A DNA stretch of 22,746 nt, from positions 1 to 22,746 of the forward strand of contig CAYRJA010000044.1 of assembly GCA_964424455.1 (NCBI GenBank). The letters are read 5' to 3'. The notes under the pieces were generated by a model. That model was given only the letters and a program-made list of their open reading frames with translations. It searched no databases and had not been told where the DNA came from. Position numbers and translations under genes: made by a program. Below are positions 1-7,902 of the stretch, one piece after another; within the stretch, counting starts at the first letter, position 1; the number at the start of each line of letters is the position of its first letter. This DNA is from CAYRJA01 sp964424455. Its GTDB lineage: Bacteria > Bacteroidota > Bacteroidia > Chitinophagales > UBA10324.

Positions 1-8
1 TTCAACAA

Positions 9-45
9 AGTTTTCATCTCGTGCCCTACGGGCAAGACGAAAACT
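9..45. terminator. Strong imperfect hairpin, possible terminator of a gene left of the window
   Basis: The left arm 9-26 and right arm 30-45 are complementary over about 16 pairs: AGTTTTC pairs with GAAAACT at the base and GCCC with GGGC at the top, around a TAC loop, with a 2-nt bulge in the left arm. Only a weak T-rich stretch follows on the plus strand. It may end a transcript entering from the left; no gene is visible here. Confidence 0.5.
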
Positions 46-52
46 TAGTTAT

Positions 53-89
53 TACACGCAATTATCCAGCAGGGTCATGAAAAGTTGAC
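53..89 (+). repeat. Degenerate direct repeat, left copy
   Basis: This 37-bp stretch resembles 1743-1779. The right half is best conserved (GGTCAYGAAAARTTGAC, 15 of 17 identical) and the left half is weaker. The two copies sit on either side of the plus-strand gene 215-1699. The GCGGGGTCACG core also appears in the 144-bp repeat at 20364. Confidence 0.45.
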
Positions 90-214
90 AACACTGGGGC
101 AAAAGCGAAATTAACAAGATAGTGTGCATACATCCTATTCTACCGAAGTTACTTTCTTGTAAAACATCTCTTTATCTTTAATGTCAAATAACTCATCTCT
201 TTAATCCACTCTTT

Positions 215-1699
215 ATGAAAAAGCAACTGTTATCCATTATTATTCTTCTTATTGCTATTGCAGCAGGTATGAATACGGCAAATGCCCAACCAAAAATTTA
301 TTTTCAGCCCATTACCCAAACAAATATTAACCTTGACGGACCTACTACAGTACTTGGGCAGGTTTCTGTTACAGCTCCTGTTTCCGGTAAAGTGGTTGTT
401 CACTTTGACGGCGACTGCACAGCAGACAAAGGCGATCGTATTGTTCTTGCCGCCAGCGACCATGCCGATTGGGATATCAATGATGGGAGTATAGGAATAG
501 AAGTTATTGATCCCCCATTCAATTATAAGTCGTTTTCTCATACGCGCGTTTATGATATAACTGCCGGCACACACACTTACTATGCGGTTGGTCAGAATTA
601 TGTTGAGAAAGACGGTAGTGGCATTGCATCAGTTTATGGAACACTTACTGTAGAATATTTCCCCTCTACTTCTTCCGCCTTTGCTGCATGGAAAGGAATT
701 AATTTTTCCGGAAACCTGCGAGGTGCAACTGTTACAGTTGGGCAACTTAATGTTACAATTCCATCAGAAGGGAAGGTAATTGTCCGGTTCGATGGTGAAA
801 GTGTTCAGGATGTCGGCGACCGCATTGTTCTTGCCGCCAGCGATACTGCTGACTGGGGAGTAAACGATGGATGTGTAAGCGTTGAGGTTCCAAACTCCGA
901 TCAGAATGCTGCAATATTCTCACATACGCGCGTTTATGATGTTACAGCCGGCAACTATACTTATTATGCAGTTGCAGAAAATTTTGTAGAGACAGCCGGC
1001 AGCGGCTCTGCTTATATTTTGGGAAGTCTGACAGTTGAATTTTTCCCAAAAAACGGCACGCAGGACGGAGTAGCTTTCAAAGGAATTGCTACACCTTCTA
1101 CTAATCTTCGCCCAAAGTCTGTAGCAGTTGATTCCATTTCTATGTTATTTACCTCCTCAGGGAAATTACTTCTTCATTTCGATGGACATTGTATATCCAG
1201 TCCGGGCGACAGGATTGTGCTGGCTGCAAGTAACACGCACCAATGGGGCATCAATGATGGGGCTGTTATGGTTAATGCTGCAGATAATGATGTAAATGCA
1301 AATTCTTTTTCTCATACGCGCGTTTATGATATAACTGCCGGCACACACACTTACTATGCTGATGTTCAGAATTATGTTCAGACTTCGGGTGCCGGTTATG
1401 CAACCATTTATGGCAGTTTAACAGGAACATTCTTTGCAGATGGTACAATCACAGGAGTTCAGAATATAAAAACTGAAAATAGTTTTTCTGTATTTCCAAA
1501 TCCGGCAAATGGCAAGGTTTATTTAATGCTTAATAATCCTGATTTGCTCCATACTGCTGTTCAACTGACAGATATAACAGGAAGAATTATCAGAACGATT
1601 CATCCGTCTGCTGACTTTACTGTAATTTCCACAGAAGGAATGAAAGGAGTCTATTTGCTGCAAGCAGGATATGAAGTGAAAAAGATTATTGTTCAATAA
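215..1699 (+). CDS. Secreted protein with three tandem repeats and a T9SS sorting domain
   Basis: This 494-residue protein is predicted to be exported and then surface-attached or released by the type IX secretion system. A signal peptide (about residues 1-24, ending TANA) is followed by three homologous repeats of about 125 residues at about 27-150, 157-279 and 287-409. Each repeat carries GDRIVLAAS, then a W..NDG segment, then FSHTRVYD(I/V)TAG and (T/N)YYA. Residues 418-494 form a type A sorting domain: the FPNP motif at 427-430, an ITGRIIR segment, and a C-terminal KKIIVQ. I do not recognise the repeat family; each repeat looks like an all-beta domain. Repeats 1 and 3 share 53 identical nucleotides (533-585 and 1307-1359), which points to recent conversion or duplication. 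The gene stands alone, opposite in strand to its neighbours. An adhesive or structural surface role is inference. Confidence 0.85.
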   Translation: MKKQLLSIIILLIAIAAGMNTANAQPKIYFQPITQTNINLDGPTTVLGQVSVTAPVSGKVVVHFDGDCTADKGDRIVLAASDHADWDINDGSIGIEVIDPPFNYKSFSHTRVYDITAGTHTYYAVGQNYVEKDGSGIASVYGTLTVEYFPSTSSAFAAWKGINFSGNLRGATVTVGQLNVTIPSEGKVIVRFDGESVQDVGDRIVLAASDTADWGVNDGCVSVEVPNSDQNAAIFSHTRVYDVTAGNYTYYAVAENFVETAGSGSAYILGSLTVEFFPKNGTQDGVAFKGIATPSTNLRPKSVAVDSISMLFTSSGKLLLHFDGHCISSPGDRIVLAASNTHQWGINDGAVMVNAADNDVNANSFSHTRVYDITAGTHTYYADVQNYVQTSGAGYATIYGSLTGTFFADGTITGVQNIKTENSFSVFPNPANGKVYLMLNNPDLLHTAVQLTDITGRIIRTIHPSADFTVISTEGMKGVYLLQAGYEVKKIIVQ

Positions 1700-1718
1700 A
1701 CGGACTATCCTTATTAAA

Positions 1719-1746
1719 TGTAACACTTGGTCCAAGTGGTGTTACA
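1719..1746. repeat. Inverted repeat with TGTAACAC / GTGTTACA arms
   Basis: TGTAACAC at 1719-1726 pairs with GTGTTACA at 1739-1746, with further TTG/CAA pairing inside. It begins 19 bp after the stop of the repeat-protein gene, so it may act as a 3'-end hairpin. No U-tract follows. The arms are versions of the CTGTWACAG palindrome found throughout the window. Confidence 0.5.
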
Positions 1747-1779
1747 GCAACTATTCCTGCGGGGTCACGAAAAATTGAC
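1743..1779 (+). repeat. Degenerate direct repeat, right copy
   Basis: Partner of the stretch at 53-89; together they bracket the gene 215-1699. This copy holds GCGGGGTCACG followed by AAAAATTGAC. It overlaps the right arm of the hairpin at 1719-1746. Confidence 0.45.
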
Positions 1780-1869
1780 TCCGATAGGACGAAGTATAAT
1801 ACTAATGAAGTATAAATAATGGTGTTACAGAAAGTGTGTTTAGAACTTACCGTACTGAGTCATCTGCTT

Positions 1870-2589
1870 TTAAAAACCGAAAACTACGGCTACCATTGCT
1901 CCAAAATCCTGATAATCTGACTTTGTTTTACCTGAATAATTTATTAACCGTTTATCGAAAATATCATTTTTATAAAACTCATACTTGGTTAGTCCATAGG
2001 TGTAGAAGGCGGTAAGTTTAAGTCCCGAATATTTTTCAGTTGTGAAAGGAATGAAGAATCCTGCTTTAGGTTTTACCACAAATACATACCCTTTAAAAGG
2101 ATTACCACTTTCCGGTGTTGTTTCAAATGCGCTGCTTGAGCCATTTAGTAATTTCAGTTTACCGCCATTACTTGCTGCTCCAAAATCAAAACCTAAAAAG
2201 AAAGGACCTGCTACATAATGACTATAGCCAAAATGTATATCAATAATTTTATTGCTATACGATACTCTTAATGTATTGGCTGTGTCTTTACCAAACTGAG
2301 CTAAACTAAGTGCAATTCCTGCACCTGCTTCAAATTCTACTCTGCCACTTTTGATGGCGTATGCGAAACTAAGACCAAAATTTCTACTTGGATTTAAACT
2401 TTTGTTTAATCCTAATTCTGAATTAATTGTACTGAGGTATTTTTCAAATTAGACTCTGGTAGGACTGAGATAATAAATACCCACACCTAAACCGGTTCCT
2501 TCAATAGAGGCGATTTTTCCTTGTCCATAAGTGGAGTAGGAAAATAAAATTAGCAGTGCAAACAGAATGACCTTTTGAAATTCTTTCAT
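1870..2589 (-). pseudogene. Outer-membrane beta-barrel protein gene with one in-frame stop
   Basis: Reading the minus strand from the ATG at 2589 gives one frame of 239 codons, open except for a TAA at 2449-2451 (codon 47). The N-terminus is a signal peptide (MKEFQKVILFALLILFSYS, then TYGQ). The rest shows alternating polar and hydrophobic strands, such as FGLSFAYAIKSGR and HYVAGPFFLGFDFGAA, and a last strand ending in a terminal Phe (VAVVFGF), as expected for a small outer-membrane barrel. Similarity to a barrel continues without a frame change past the stop, so this is a recent nonsense mutation or a sequencing error. A start at the internal Met would yield only the last 69 residues and no signal peptide. 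No cargo or partner can be named. Confidence 0.75.
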
Positions 2590-2681
2590 TTGAATTTGTT
2601 GAATGGTAAGATTTATTTATTCTTTGAATGCACCTATAAAAAAATAAGTAGATATAATAAATGCGGTGCAAGATAAAGAAG

Positions 2682-2698
2682 AATTGAATGATTCAATT
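2682..2698. repeat. Perfect 17-nt palindrome in the gap between argS and the broken barrel gene
   Basis: AATTGAAT and ATTCAATT are perfect inverted arms around a single G. It lies about 95 bp downstream of the argS stop and 93 bp upstream of the barrel gene start. It could be an operator or part of a terminator; nothing else supports either. The rest of 2590-2793 is AT-rich with no recognised feature. Confidence 0.3.
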
Positions 2699-2793
2699 TT
2701 GTATTGCAATAAACAAATTCAACTTATCAATGTTCATTAGCTATTTCTGTCAATAAGTATATATAATACTGAAGGCTGATTATGTAACTTTAA

Positions 2794-4569
2794 CTACATT
2801 CTCTCCGGAACTTCAACTCCGAGCAGTTTCATTCCCTTCTTAATCACTTCGCCTGTGAAGTGGGCTAATTGCAACCGAAGTTTTTTTGCTTCTTCTGTTT
2901 CCGCATTGTTAATGGACAACTCAGCATAAAACGAATTAAACTGTTTTGCTAATTGATAAATATGATTGGCAATGAGTGATGGCTCTAATTTTTCTGCTGA
3001 TTCCAAAATAGTTTTCGGATACAGATAAAGCTGTAACAGCAACTGCTTCTCCGTCGGATGGAGATGCTCTACCGACAGTTCCGGTTTTTGAAAATCATAA
3101 TCTCCTGCTTTTTTCTTCACCGATTGAATTCTTGCATAAGTATATTGAATAAACGGTCCGGTGAATCCGTGAAAGTCAATGGACTCTTCCGGATTGAACA
3201 CCATTCGCTTTTTCGGGTCCACTTTCAGAATGTAAAACTTCAGTGCACCCATGCCCAACTGATGATACAGTTTCTGTGCATCCTCAATACTGAAATCTCC
3301 AACCTTACCGAGTTCTGATGTGTGCTTCTCTGCCGTCGTTTCCATTTCTGCAATTAGGTCATCGGCATCAACTACGGTTCCTTCACGTGATTTCATTCTG
3401 CCGGTTGGCAAATCCACCATACCATACGAGAGGTGATAAATTCCTTCGGCGTAGGGCATTCCTAATTTTTCGCAAACTAATTTCAGTACTTTGAAATGAT
3501 AATCCTGCTCGGTTGCCACTGTATAAATCATCCGCTTGGTTCCAAAATCTTTGTAGCGTAAATCTGCTGTTCCTAAATCCTGAGTGATGTAAACCGAAGT
3601 GCCATCAGCACGAAGCAATAATTTTTCATCTAATCCGTCAGCAGTTAAATCAATCCAGATTGAGCCATCCGGTTTTTTGAAAAACACTTTTTTCTCCAGT
3701 CCTTCTTCCACAATCTTTTTCCCAAGCAGATAGGTATCTGATTCGTGATAGTGTTTCTGAAAATCACAATCCAGTCTTTTAAAAGTTTCTTCAAAACCTT
3801 TATACACCCAACCATTCATTTTGCTCCACAGACTCCTAACTGTAACATCTCCTTTCTCCCACTGCACAAGCATTTCCTGCACTTCTTTTTGTATCGGTGC
3901 ATTTTTCTTTGCTTCTTCTTCTGTAACACCTTTTGCTGTTAATTCAGCAATCTGACGGCGCAGTTCTTTCTCAAATTTTACATAGTAATCACCCACTAAA
4001 TGGTCGCCTTTGATTCCGGCGCTTTCCGGCGTTTCATTATGCCCGAATTTCTGATATGCCATCATGCTCTTGCAGATGTGTACACCGCGGTCATTGTAAA
4101 TATTAACTCTCACCACTTCATTACCTGCAGCAGTAAGAATTTCTGAGACCGAAGAACCAATCAGAATGTTGCGCAGATGACCAAGGTGCAACGGCTTATT
4201 GGTATTCGGTCCGCCGTATTCTACCATCACTGATTTTCCGTTTGAAGGGAATACTCCGAATGTTGGGTTGCCGTTTTCCGTTAACAAAAAATCCATCCAG
4301 TAGGAATCGGTAATTTTCAGGTTCAAAAAACCTTTCACCACATTAAACGATTCAATTTCGTTCACATGATTTTTCAGCTCTACCCCTATTTCATTTGCAG
4401 TAGCTTCAGGATTCTTTCGTGAAACTTTTGTGAATGGAAAAATCACCACTGTAAAATCTCCTTCGAATTCAGGCGGTGTACGGTTAATTAAAACCTGTGT
4501 ATCAGAAAATTTTTGTCCGTAAAGTTTTTCTGCTATTGAAATAGTTCTTTCTCTTAGCGTTTGTTCCAT
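2794..4569 (-). CDS. argS: Arginyl-tRNA synthetase
   Basis: A class I aminoacyl-tRNA synthetase that charges tRNA-Arg with arginine using ATP in the cytoplasm. At 591 residues it has the normal length. An N-terminal tRNA-recognition domain covers about residues 1-95. The catalytic core opens with the HIGH-type motif HLGH at 128-131, preceded by PNTNKP. The KMSKS-equivalent loop is MKSREGT at 392-398. The C-terminal all-helical DALR anticodon-binding domain follows from about 460 (FTGPFIQYTYAR) to the end (VPERM). The ATG at 4569 gives the expected N-terminus. A TATTTTTG -7 box lies 22 bp upstream, so it probably has its own promoter. It is the last gene of the leftward series, 148 bp after the small DUF6370-like gene. 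Confidence 0.97.
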   Translation of the reverse strand: MEQTLRERTISIAEKLYGQKFSDTQVLINRTPPEFEGDFTVVIFPFTKVSRKNPEATANEIGVELKNHVNEIESFNVVKGFLNLKITDSYWMDFLLTENGNPTFGVFPSNGKSVMVEYGGPNTNKPLHLGHLRNILIGSSVSEILTAAGNEVVRVNIYNDRGVHICKSMMAYQKFGHNETPESAGIKGDHLVGDYYVKFEKELRRQIAELTAKGVTEEEAKKNAPIQKEVQEMLVQWEKGDVTVRSLWSKMNGWVYKGFEETFKRLDCDFQKHYHESDTYLLGKKIVEEGLEKKVFFKKPDGSIWIDLTADGLDEKLLLRADGTSVYITQDLGTADLRYKDFGTKRMIYTVATEQDYHFKVLKLVCEKLGMPYAEGIYHLSYGMVDLPTGRMKSREGTVVDADDLIAEMETTAEKHTSELGKVGDFSIEDAQKLYHQLGMGALKFYILKVDPKKRMVFNPEESIDFHGFTGPFIQYTYARIQSVKKKAGDYDFQKPELSVEHLHPTEKQLLLQLYLYPKTILESAEKLEPSLIANHIYQLAKQFNSFYAELSINNAETEEAKKLRLQLAHFTGEVIKKGMKLLGVEVPERM

Positions 4570-4591
4570 TCAGCGATAATTATTTACGGAA

Positions 4592-4599
4592 CAAAAATA
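4592..4599 (-). promoter_or_regulatory. Candidate -7 box of argS
   Basis: On the minus strand this reads TATTTTTG, a perfect match to the Bacteroidota -7 consensus TAnnTTTG. It predicts a short leader of about 15-20 nt before the argS ATG at 4569. No clear TTG -33 element is seen at the usual distance. Confidence 0.45.
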
Positions 4600-4717
4600 G
4601 CTACAGATTTACAGATTGAGTATAACTTAACCGTATATAAGTATTGTTATTACCGTGAAAGAGAATATATCCATCTCAAACAGCCATGGAACAATTGTAG
4701 CGTGTGTTACACTTTTA

Positions 4718-5092
4718 TTATTTCTTATCTCCTTGCTGGTTCTGGTTACCTGTACTGTCAGGAAGGAGTTTAAAGTAAGATGCTTTGAAAATATCATTCA
4801 CCACCTCGCCTTGTACTTCTGCTTTACGAACTGCAACACAGAATCCGCCTTTGTGATGCGGATGTCCGTATTCGAGAATGGTTACTCCCTCCACATAATA
4901 TGCTTTACCGTCAATACGCACTGCCAGTTCGCAATCATCACCCGGAAGGTCAAAATTGCAAATCCCGCATGAAGCTTCAACGGTCATTAACTTTTTATTC
5001 GGATCAGGTTCTTTAGCCGTTGTAGTAGCTACCTGACTGAAAGACACAAATGATAACAATGCAAACGCAACTATCAATAAATAACTTTTCAT
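4718..5092 (-). CDS. Small secreted cysteine-containing protein, DUF6370-like
   Basis: A 124-residue exported protein of unknown function that resembles the DUF6370 family. The start is placed at 5092 (MKSYLLIVAF) because a classical signal peptide begins there, ending near FSQ. A longer reading from 5170 would put an odd Cys-rich segment ahead of it and would cross the -7 box at 5127-5134. The mature part has VEASCGICNF (a CxxC pair), a third Cys in GDDCELAVRIDGKAYYVEG, and a fourth in HPHHKGGFCVAVRKAEVQG, followed by GEVV(N)..F.ASYFKLLP. The four Cys and the HPHH cluster suggest metal binding or disulfides (inference). It lies 184 bp after murD, with its own promoter, so is probably not part of the dcw operon. 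Confidence 0.8.
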   Translation of the reverse strand: MKSYLLIVAFALLSFVSFSQVATTTAKEPDPNKKLMTVEASCGICNFDLPGDDCELAVRIDGKAYYVEGVTILEYGHPHHKGGFCVAVRKAEVQGEVVNDIFKASYFKLLPDSTGNQNQQGDKK

Positions 5093-5126
5093 CTTTATAG
5101 ATATTTGAAATGTTATAACTCTTGTG

Positions 5127-5134
5127 CAAAGGTA
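5127..5134 (-). promoter_or_regulatory. Candidate -7 box of the DUF6370-like gene
   Basis: The minus strand reads TACCTTTG, a perfect TAnnTTTG match, 34 bp upstream of the chosen ATG at 5092. The -33 region at about 21 bp further upstream reads GTTCTG rather than TTG, so only half of the promoter is convincing. Confidence 0.45.
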
Positions 5135-5276
5135 AATAACCAGGCAGTAATGGCAGAACAGATTATTCATTTTACTCCGAATAATATAGGTAGAATCAGA
5201 GATAGTTTTTGGTTTATAGTTTGATAAGCGAAATCAAACCATTCAATCCGTTAAGCCAGAAGTGATACTGCCAGTG

Positions 5277-6641
5277 TTACAGCATCTTCACTGCCTCCTT
5301 AAACTTCTGACCTCTTTCTTCATAGTTAGCAAAAAGGTCAAAGGAAGCACAGGCAGGAGAAAGCAACACTACATCGCCGGGATTACTGAAGTGGTAAGCA
5401 GAGCGCACTGCATCCTCAGCGCTCTCAGTATTCACTATCAGATCAACCACTTTGCTGAATGCCTCATGGATTTTGCGATTGTCTTTACCAAGGCAAACAA
5501 TAGCTCTAACTTTCTGTGTAACGATATCAGTAAGTTTTGAGTAGTCATTACCCTTGTCAATACCACCCGCAATCCAGATTACCGGTTTTTCAAAACTTTC
5601 CAAAGCATACCATACTGCATCTACAGTAGTTGCTTTTGAGTCGTTCACAAACTGAACGCCGTGAACATCCGCAACAAATTCGAGGCGGTGTTCTAAAGAG
5701 TTAAAGTCAGAAAGCGATTCGCGGATAGAGTCGCTTTTAACGCCTGCTGCTGATGCAGCTAATCCGGCTGCCATCGAATTGAACTGGTTGTGTTTACCTT
5801 GTAAACCGAGGTTATAAAGATTCATGTTAAAGGTGTTTGGGTTTAAGTGATTGAATTGAAAAAAAATTTTATCGTTTTCTATCCACGCTCCTTCTTCTGA
5901 TTTCCTGCTGATGGAAAAAGGAATCAGTTGCGCAGCTATTGTATTTTTATGAATTGCATCATTCAGATATGAACTGTCACAGCCGTAGATGAGATAATCA
6001 TCCTTAGTCATTTTCTGAATGATTCTTAGTTTGGCGGAAGTATATTCTTCCATACTGTAATGGTAACGGTCGAGGTGGTTTTCTGAAATATTGGTGATGA
6101 CGGCTATATGCGGATGAAATTCATAACAATCATCCAACTGAAAGCTGCTGATTTCCATTACATAATAAGCCGTATCATTTTCTGAAACTTGTTTTGCAAA
6201 ACTTTTTCCGATGTTTCCAACAAGTGAAACTTCGTAGCCGGCTTTATCAAGAATGTGATAAGTTAAACTTGTTGTGGTGGATTTGCCATTTGTTCCTGTT
6301 ACAGCGATAATCGTAGAGTTAGTATATCGTGCTGCAAACTCTATTTCAGAAATTACAGGGATACCTTTTTCACGAACTGCTTTCATGATTTCTGTTTTCT
6401 CAGAGATGCCGGGGCTTTTAATTATTTCATTTGCATTCAGGATGAGTTTCTTTGTGTGTTTTCCTTCTTCAAACACGATGTTGTTGTCAGTTAAAACTTT
6501 TTTGTAGTCTTCTTTTATTTTTCCAAAATCAGAAACAAAAACATCAAAGCCTTTCTTCACCGCAAGCAAAGCAGCGCCCACCCCACTCTCCGCAGCGCCG
6601 AGAATCACCATTCTTTTTATATTCTGATTCTTTACTGCCAT
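5277..6641 (-). CDS. murD: UDP-N-acetylmuramoyl-L-alanine--D-glutamate ligase
   Basis: Adds D-glutamate to UDP-MurNAc-L-Ala in the cytoplasmic stage of peptidoglycan synthesis, using ATP. The protein has 454 residues, normal for the family. An N-terminal Rossmann-like domain begins VILGAAESGVGAA. The central ATPase domain has the Mur ligase P-loop VTGTNGKST at 114-122, followed by the NISENHLDRY segment of the Mur family. The C-terminal domain starts around EHRLEFV and contains NDSKATT, typical of MurD. The ATG at 6641 is only 1 bp from the mraY stop, so the two are translationally linked. It is the last dcw gene in this block; the ftsW, murG and murC genes expected next are absent. Confidence 0.97.
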   Translation of the reverse strand: MAVKNQNIKRMVILGAAESGVGAALLAVKKGFDVFVSDFGKIKEDYKKVLTDNNIVFEEGKHTKKLILNANEIIKSPGISEKTEIMKAVREKGIPVISEIEFAARYTNSTIIAVTGTNGKSTTTSLTYHILDKAGYEVSLVGNIGKSFAKQVSENDTAYYVMEISSFQLDDCYEFHPHIAVITNISENHLDRYHYSMEEYTSAKLRIIQKMTKDDYLIYGCDSSYLNDAIHKNTIAAQLIPFSISRKSEEGAWIENDKIFFQFNHLNPNTFNMNLYNLGLQGKHNQFNSMAAGLAASAAGVKSDSIRESLSDFNSLEHRLEFVADVHGVQFVNDSKATTVDAVWYALESFEKPVIWIAGGIDKGNDYSKLTDIVTQKVRAIVCLGKDNRKIHEAFSKVVDLIVNTESAEDAVRSAYHFSNPGDVVLLSPACASFDLFANYEERGQKFKEAVKML

Positions 6642-6642
6642 T

Positions 6643-7902
6643 TTATCTTAGTTTAAGAGTGATGATGGTTAAAATAGCAAGCATAATTCCCACAATCCAA
6701 AAGCGTGTTACAATTTTTGGCTCCGGGTAATTCAGTTTTTGATAATGATGATGCAGAGGCGACATTTTAAATATTCTTCTTCCCTCTCCGTATTTCCCTT
6801 TAGTGTATTTAAAGTAGGCAACCTGTATTATCACTGAAAGATTTTCTACTAAGAAAATTCCACACAGGATTGGAATTAATAATTCTTTTCGCAATACCAA
6901 TGCAAGTGTGGCAATGATTCCGCCAAGCGCTAAACTGCCGGTATCGCCCATAAAAACTTGTGCGGGGTATGTGTTGTACCAAAGGAAACCCACACACGCA
7001 CCAATCATGGCAGCAGCAAAAATTACAAGTTCTCCTGAATTTGGAATGTACATGATGTTAAGATAAGTGGCAGTATTGATGTTGCCGCTTACCCATGCGA
7101 ATACGCCCAGTGTTGCTCCTATGATAGCTGATGTACCGGAAGCAAGTCCGTCAATTCCGTCTGTGATATTTGCTCCGTTGGAAACAGCAGTGATGATGAT
7201 GATGACTACCGGAATGAAAATAATCCATGTATATTTTTCATAGTCATTACCTATCCACGAAATCAATTTTGAATAGTTAAACTCATGGTTCTTTACAAAC
7301 GGAATAGTAGTAATGGGTACATGAACATCTACAAAATGAGCAGCAATTGCCGTGTCTTTTACCTGAGTAGTAGCAAACTCACTCATCTCAATTTTTCTGT
7401 CAGGATTGATTTTGATTATCTCACGGCGAACCGTAACATCTTTACTGAAAATCAAAACTGAACCTACAATAATTCCAAGCCCTACTTGTCCTATGATTTT
7501 GAATTTACCATGTAGTCCTTTCTTGTCTTTCTTAAAAACTTTTATGTAGTCATCTAAGAAACCAATAATACCGAGCCAAACAGTGGTGACTATCATAAGC
7601 AGGATATAAACATTATCCAGCTTTGCACAAAGAATAACCGGGATCAGGATAGCAGAGAGTATAATCAATCCGCCCATAGTAGGCGTCCCTTCTTTCTGTT
7701 TCTGTCCTGTCAAGCCCAGATCACGTACGGTTTCGCCAACTTGCTTACGCTGTAACAGTTTTAAAATTCTTTTACCGTAAATCAGTGATATCAGCAAGGA
7801 AATAATAATAGCCACTGCTGCCCTCGAGGAGATGAAGCGAAAAGCGCCGGCTCCTGGAAGGTTAAAATGCTTATCTAAATATTCAAAGAGATAGTACAAC
7901 AT
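6643..7902 (-). CDS. mraY: Phospho-N-acetylmuramoyl-pentapeptide transferase
   Basis: Integral membrane enzyme that transfers phospho-MurNAc-pentapeptide to undecaprenyl phosphate, making lipid I. The 419 residues contain about ten membrane helices. Catalytic signatures are the DD pair at 117-118 (FLDDYIK), NITDGIDGLA around 245-254, MGDTGS at 318-323 and the HHH motif at 384-386 (SPLHHHYQ). It is about 60 residues longer than E. coli MraY because of a hydrophilic insertion at about 155-215; a similar insert is, to my knowledge, common in Bacteroidota. Its ATG overlaps the murE stop by one base (TAATG), a sign of coupled translation. Confidence 0.97.
   Translation of the reverse strand: MLYYLFEYLDKHFNLPGAGAFRFISSRAAVAIIISLLISLIYGKRILKLLQRKQVGETVRDLGLTGQKQKEGTPTMGGLIILSAILIPVILCAKLDNVYILLMIVTTVWLGIIGFLDDYIKVFKKDKKGLHGKFKIIGQVGLGIIVGSVLIFSKDVTVRREIIKINPDRKIEMSEFATTQVKDTAIAAHFVDVHVPITTIPFVKNHEFNYSKLISWIGNDYEKYTWIIFIPVVIIIITAVSNGANITDGIDGLASGTSAIIGATLGVFAWVSGNINTATYLNIMYIPNSGELVIFAAAMIGACVGFLWYNTYPAQVFMGDTGSLALGGIIATLALVLRKELLIPILCGIFLVENLSVIIQVAYFKYTKGKYGEGRRIFKMSPLHHHYQKLNYPEPKIVTRFWIVGIMLAILTIITLKLR

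Noticed and set aside
1719..1746. Strong Rho-independent terminator
   Set aside because: The stem is plausible but there is no U-tract on either strand, so it is listed only as an inverted repeat.
4655..4972. 105-codon plus-strand open frame opposite the DUF6370-like gene
   Set aside because: The minus-strand reading has a signal peptide, a conserved Cys pattern and a promoter box; the plus-strand frame has none.
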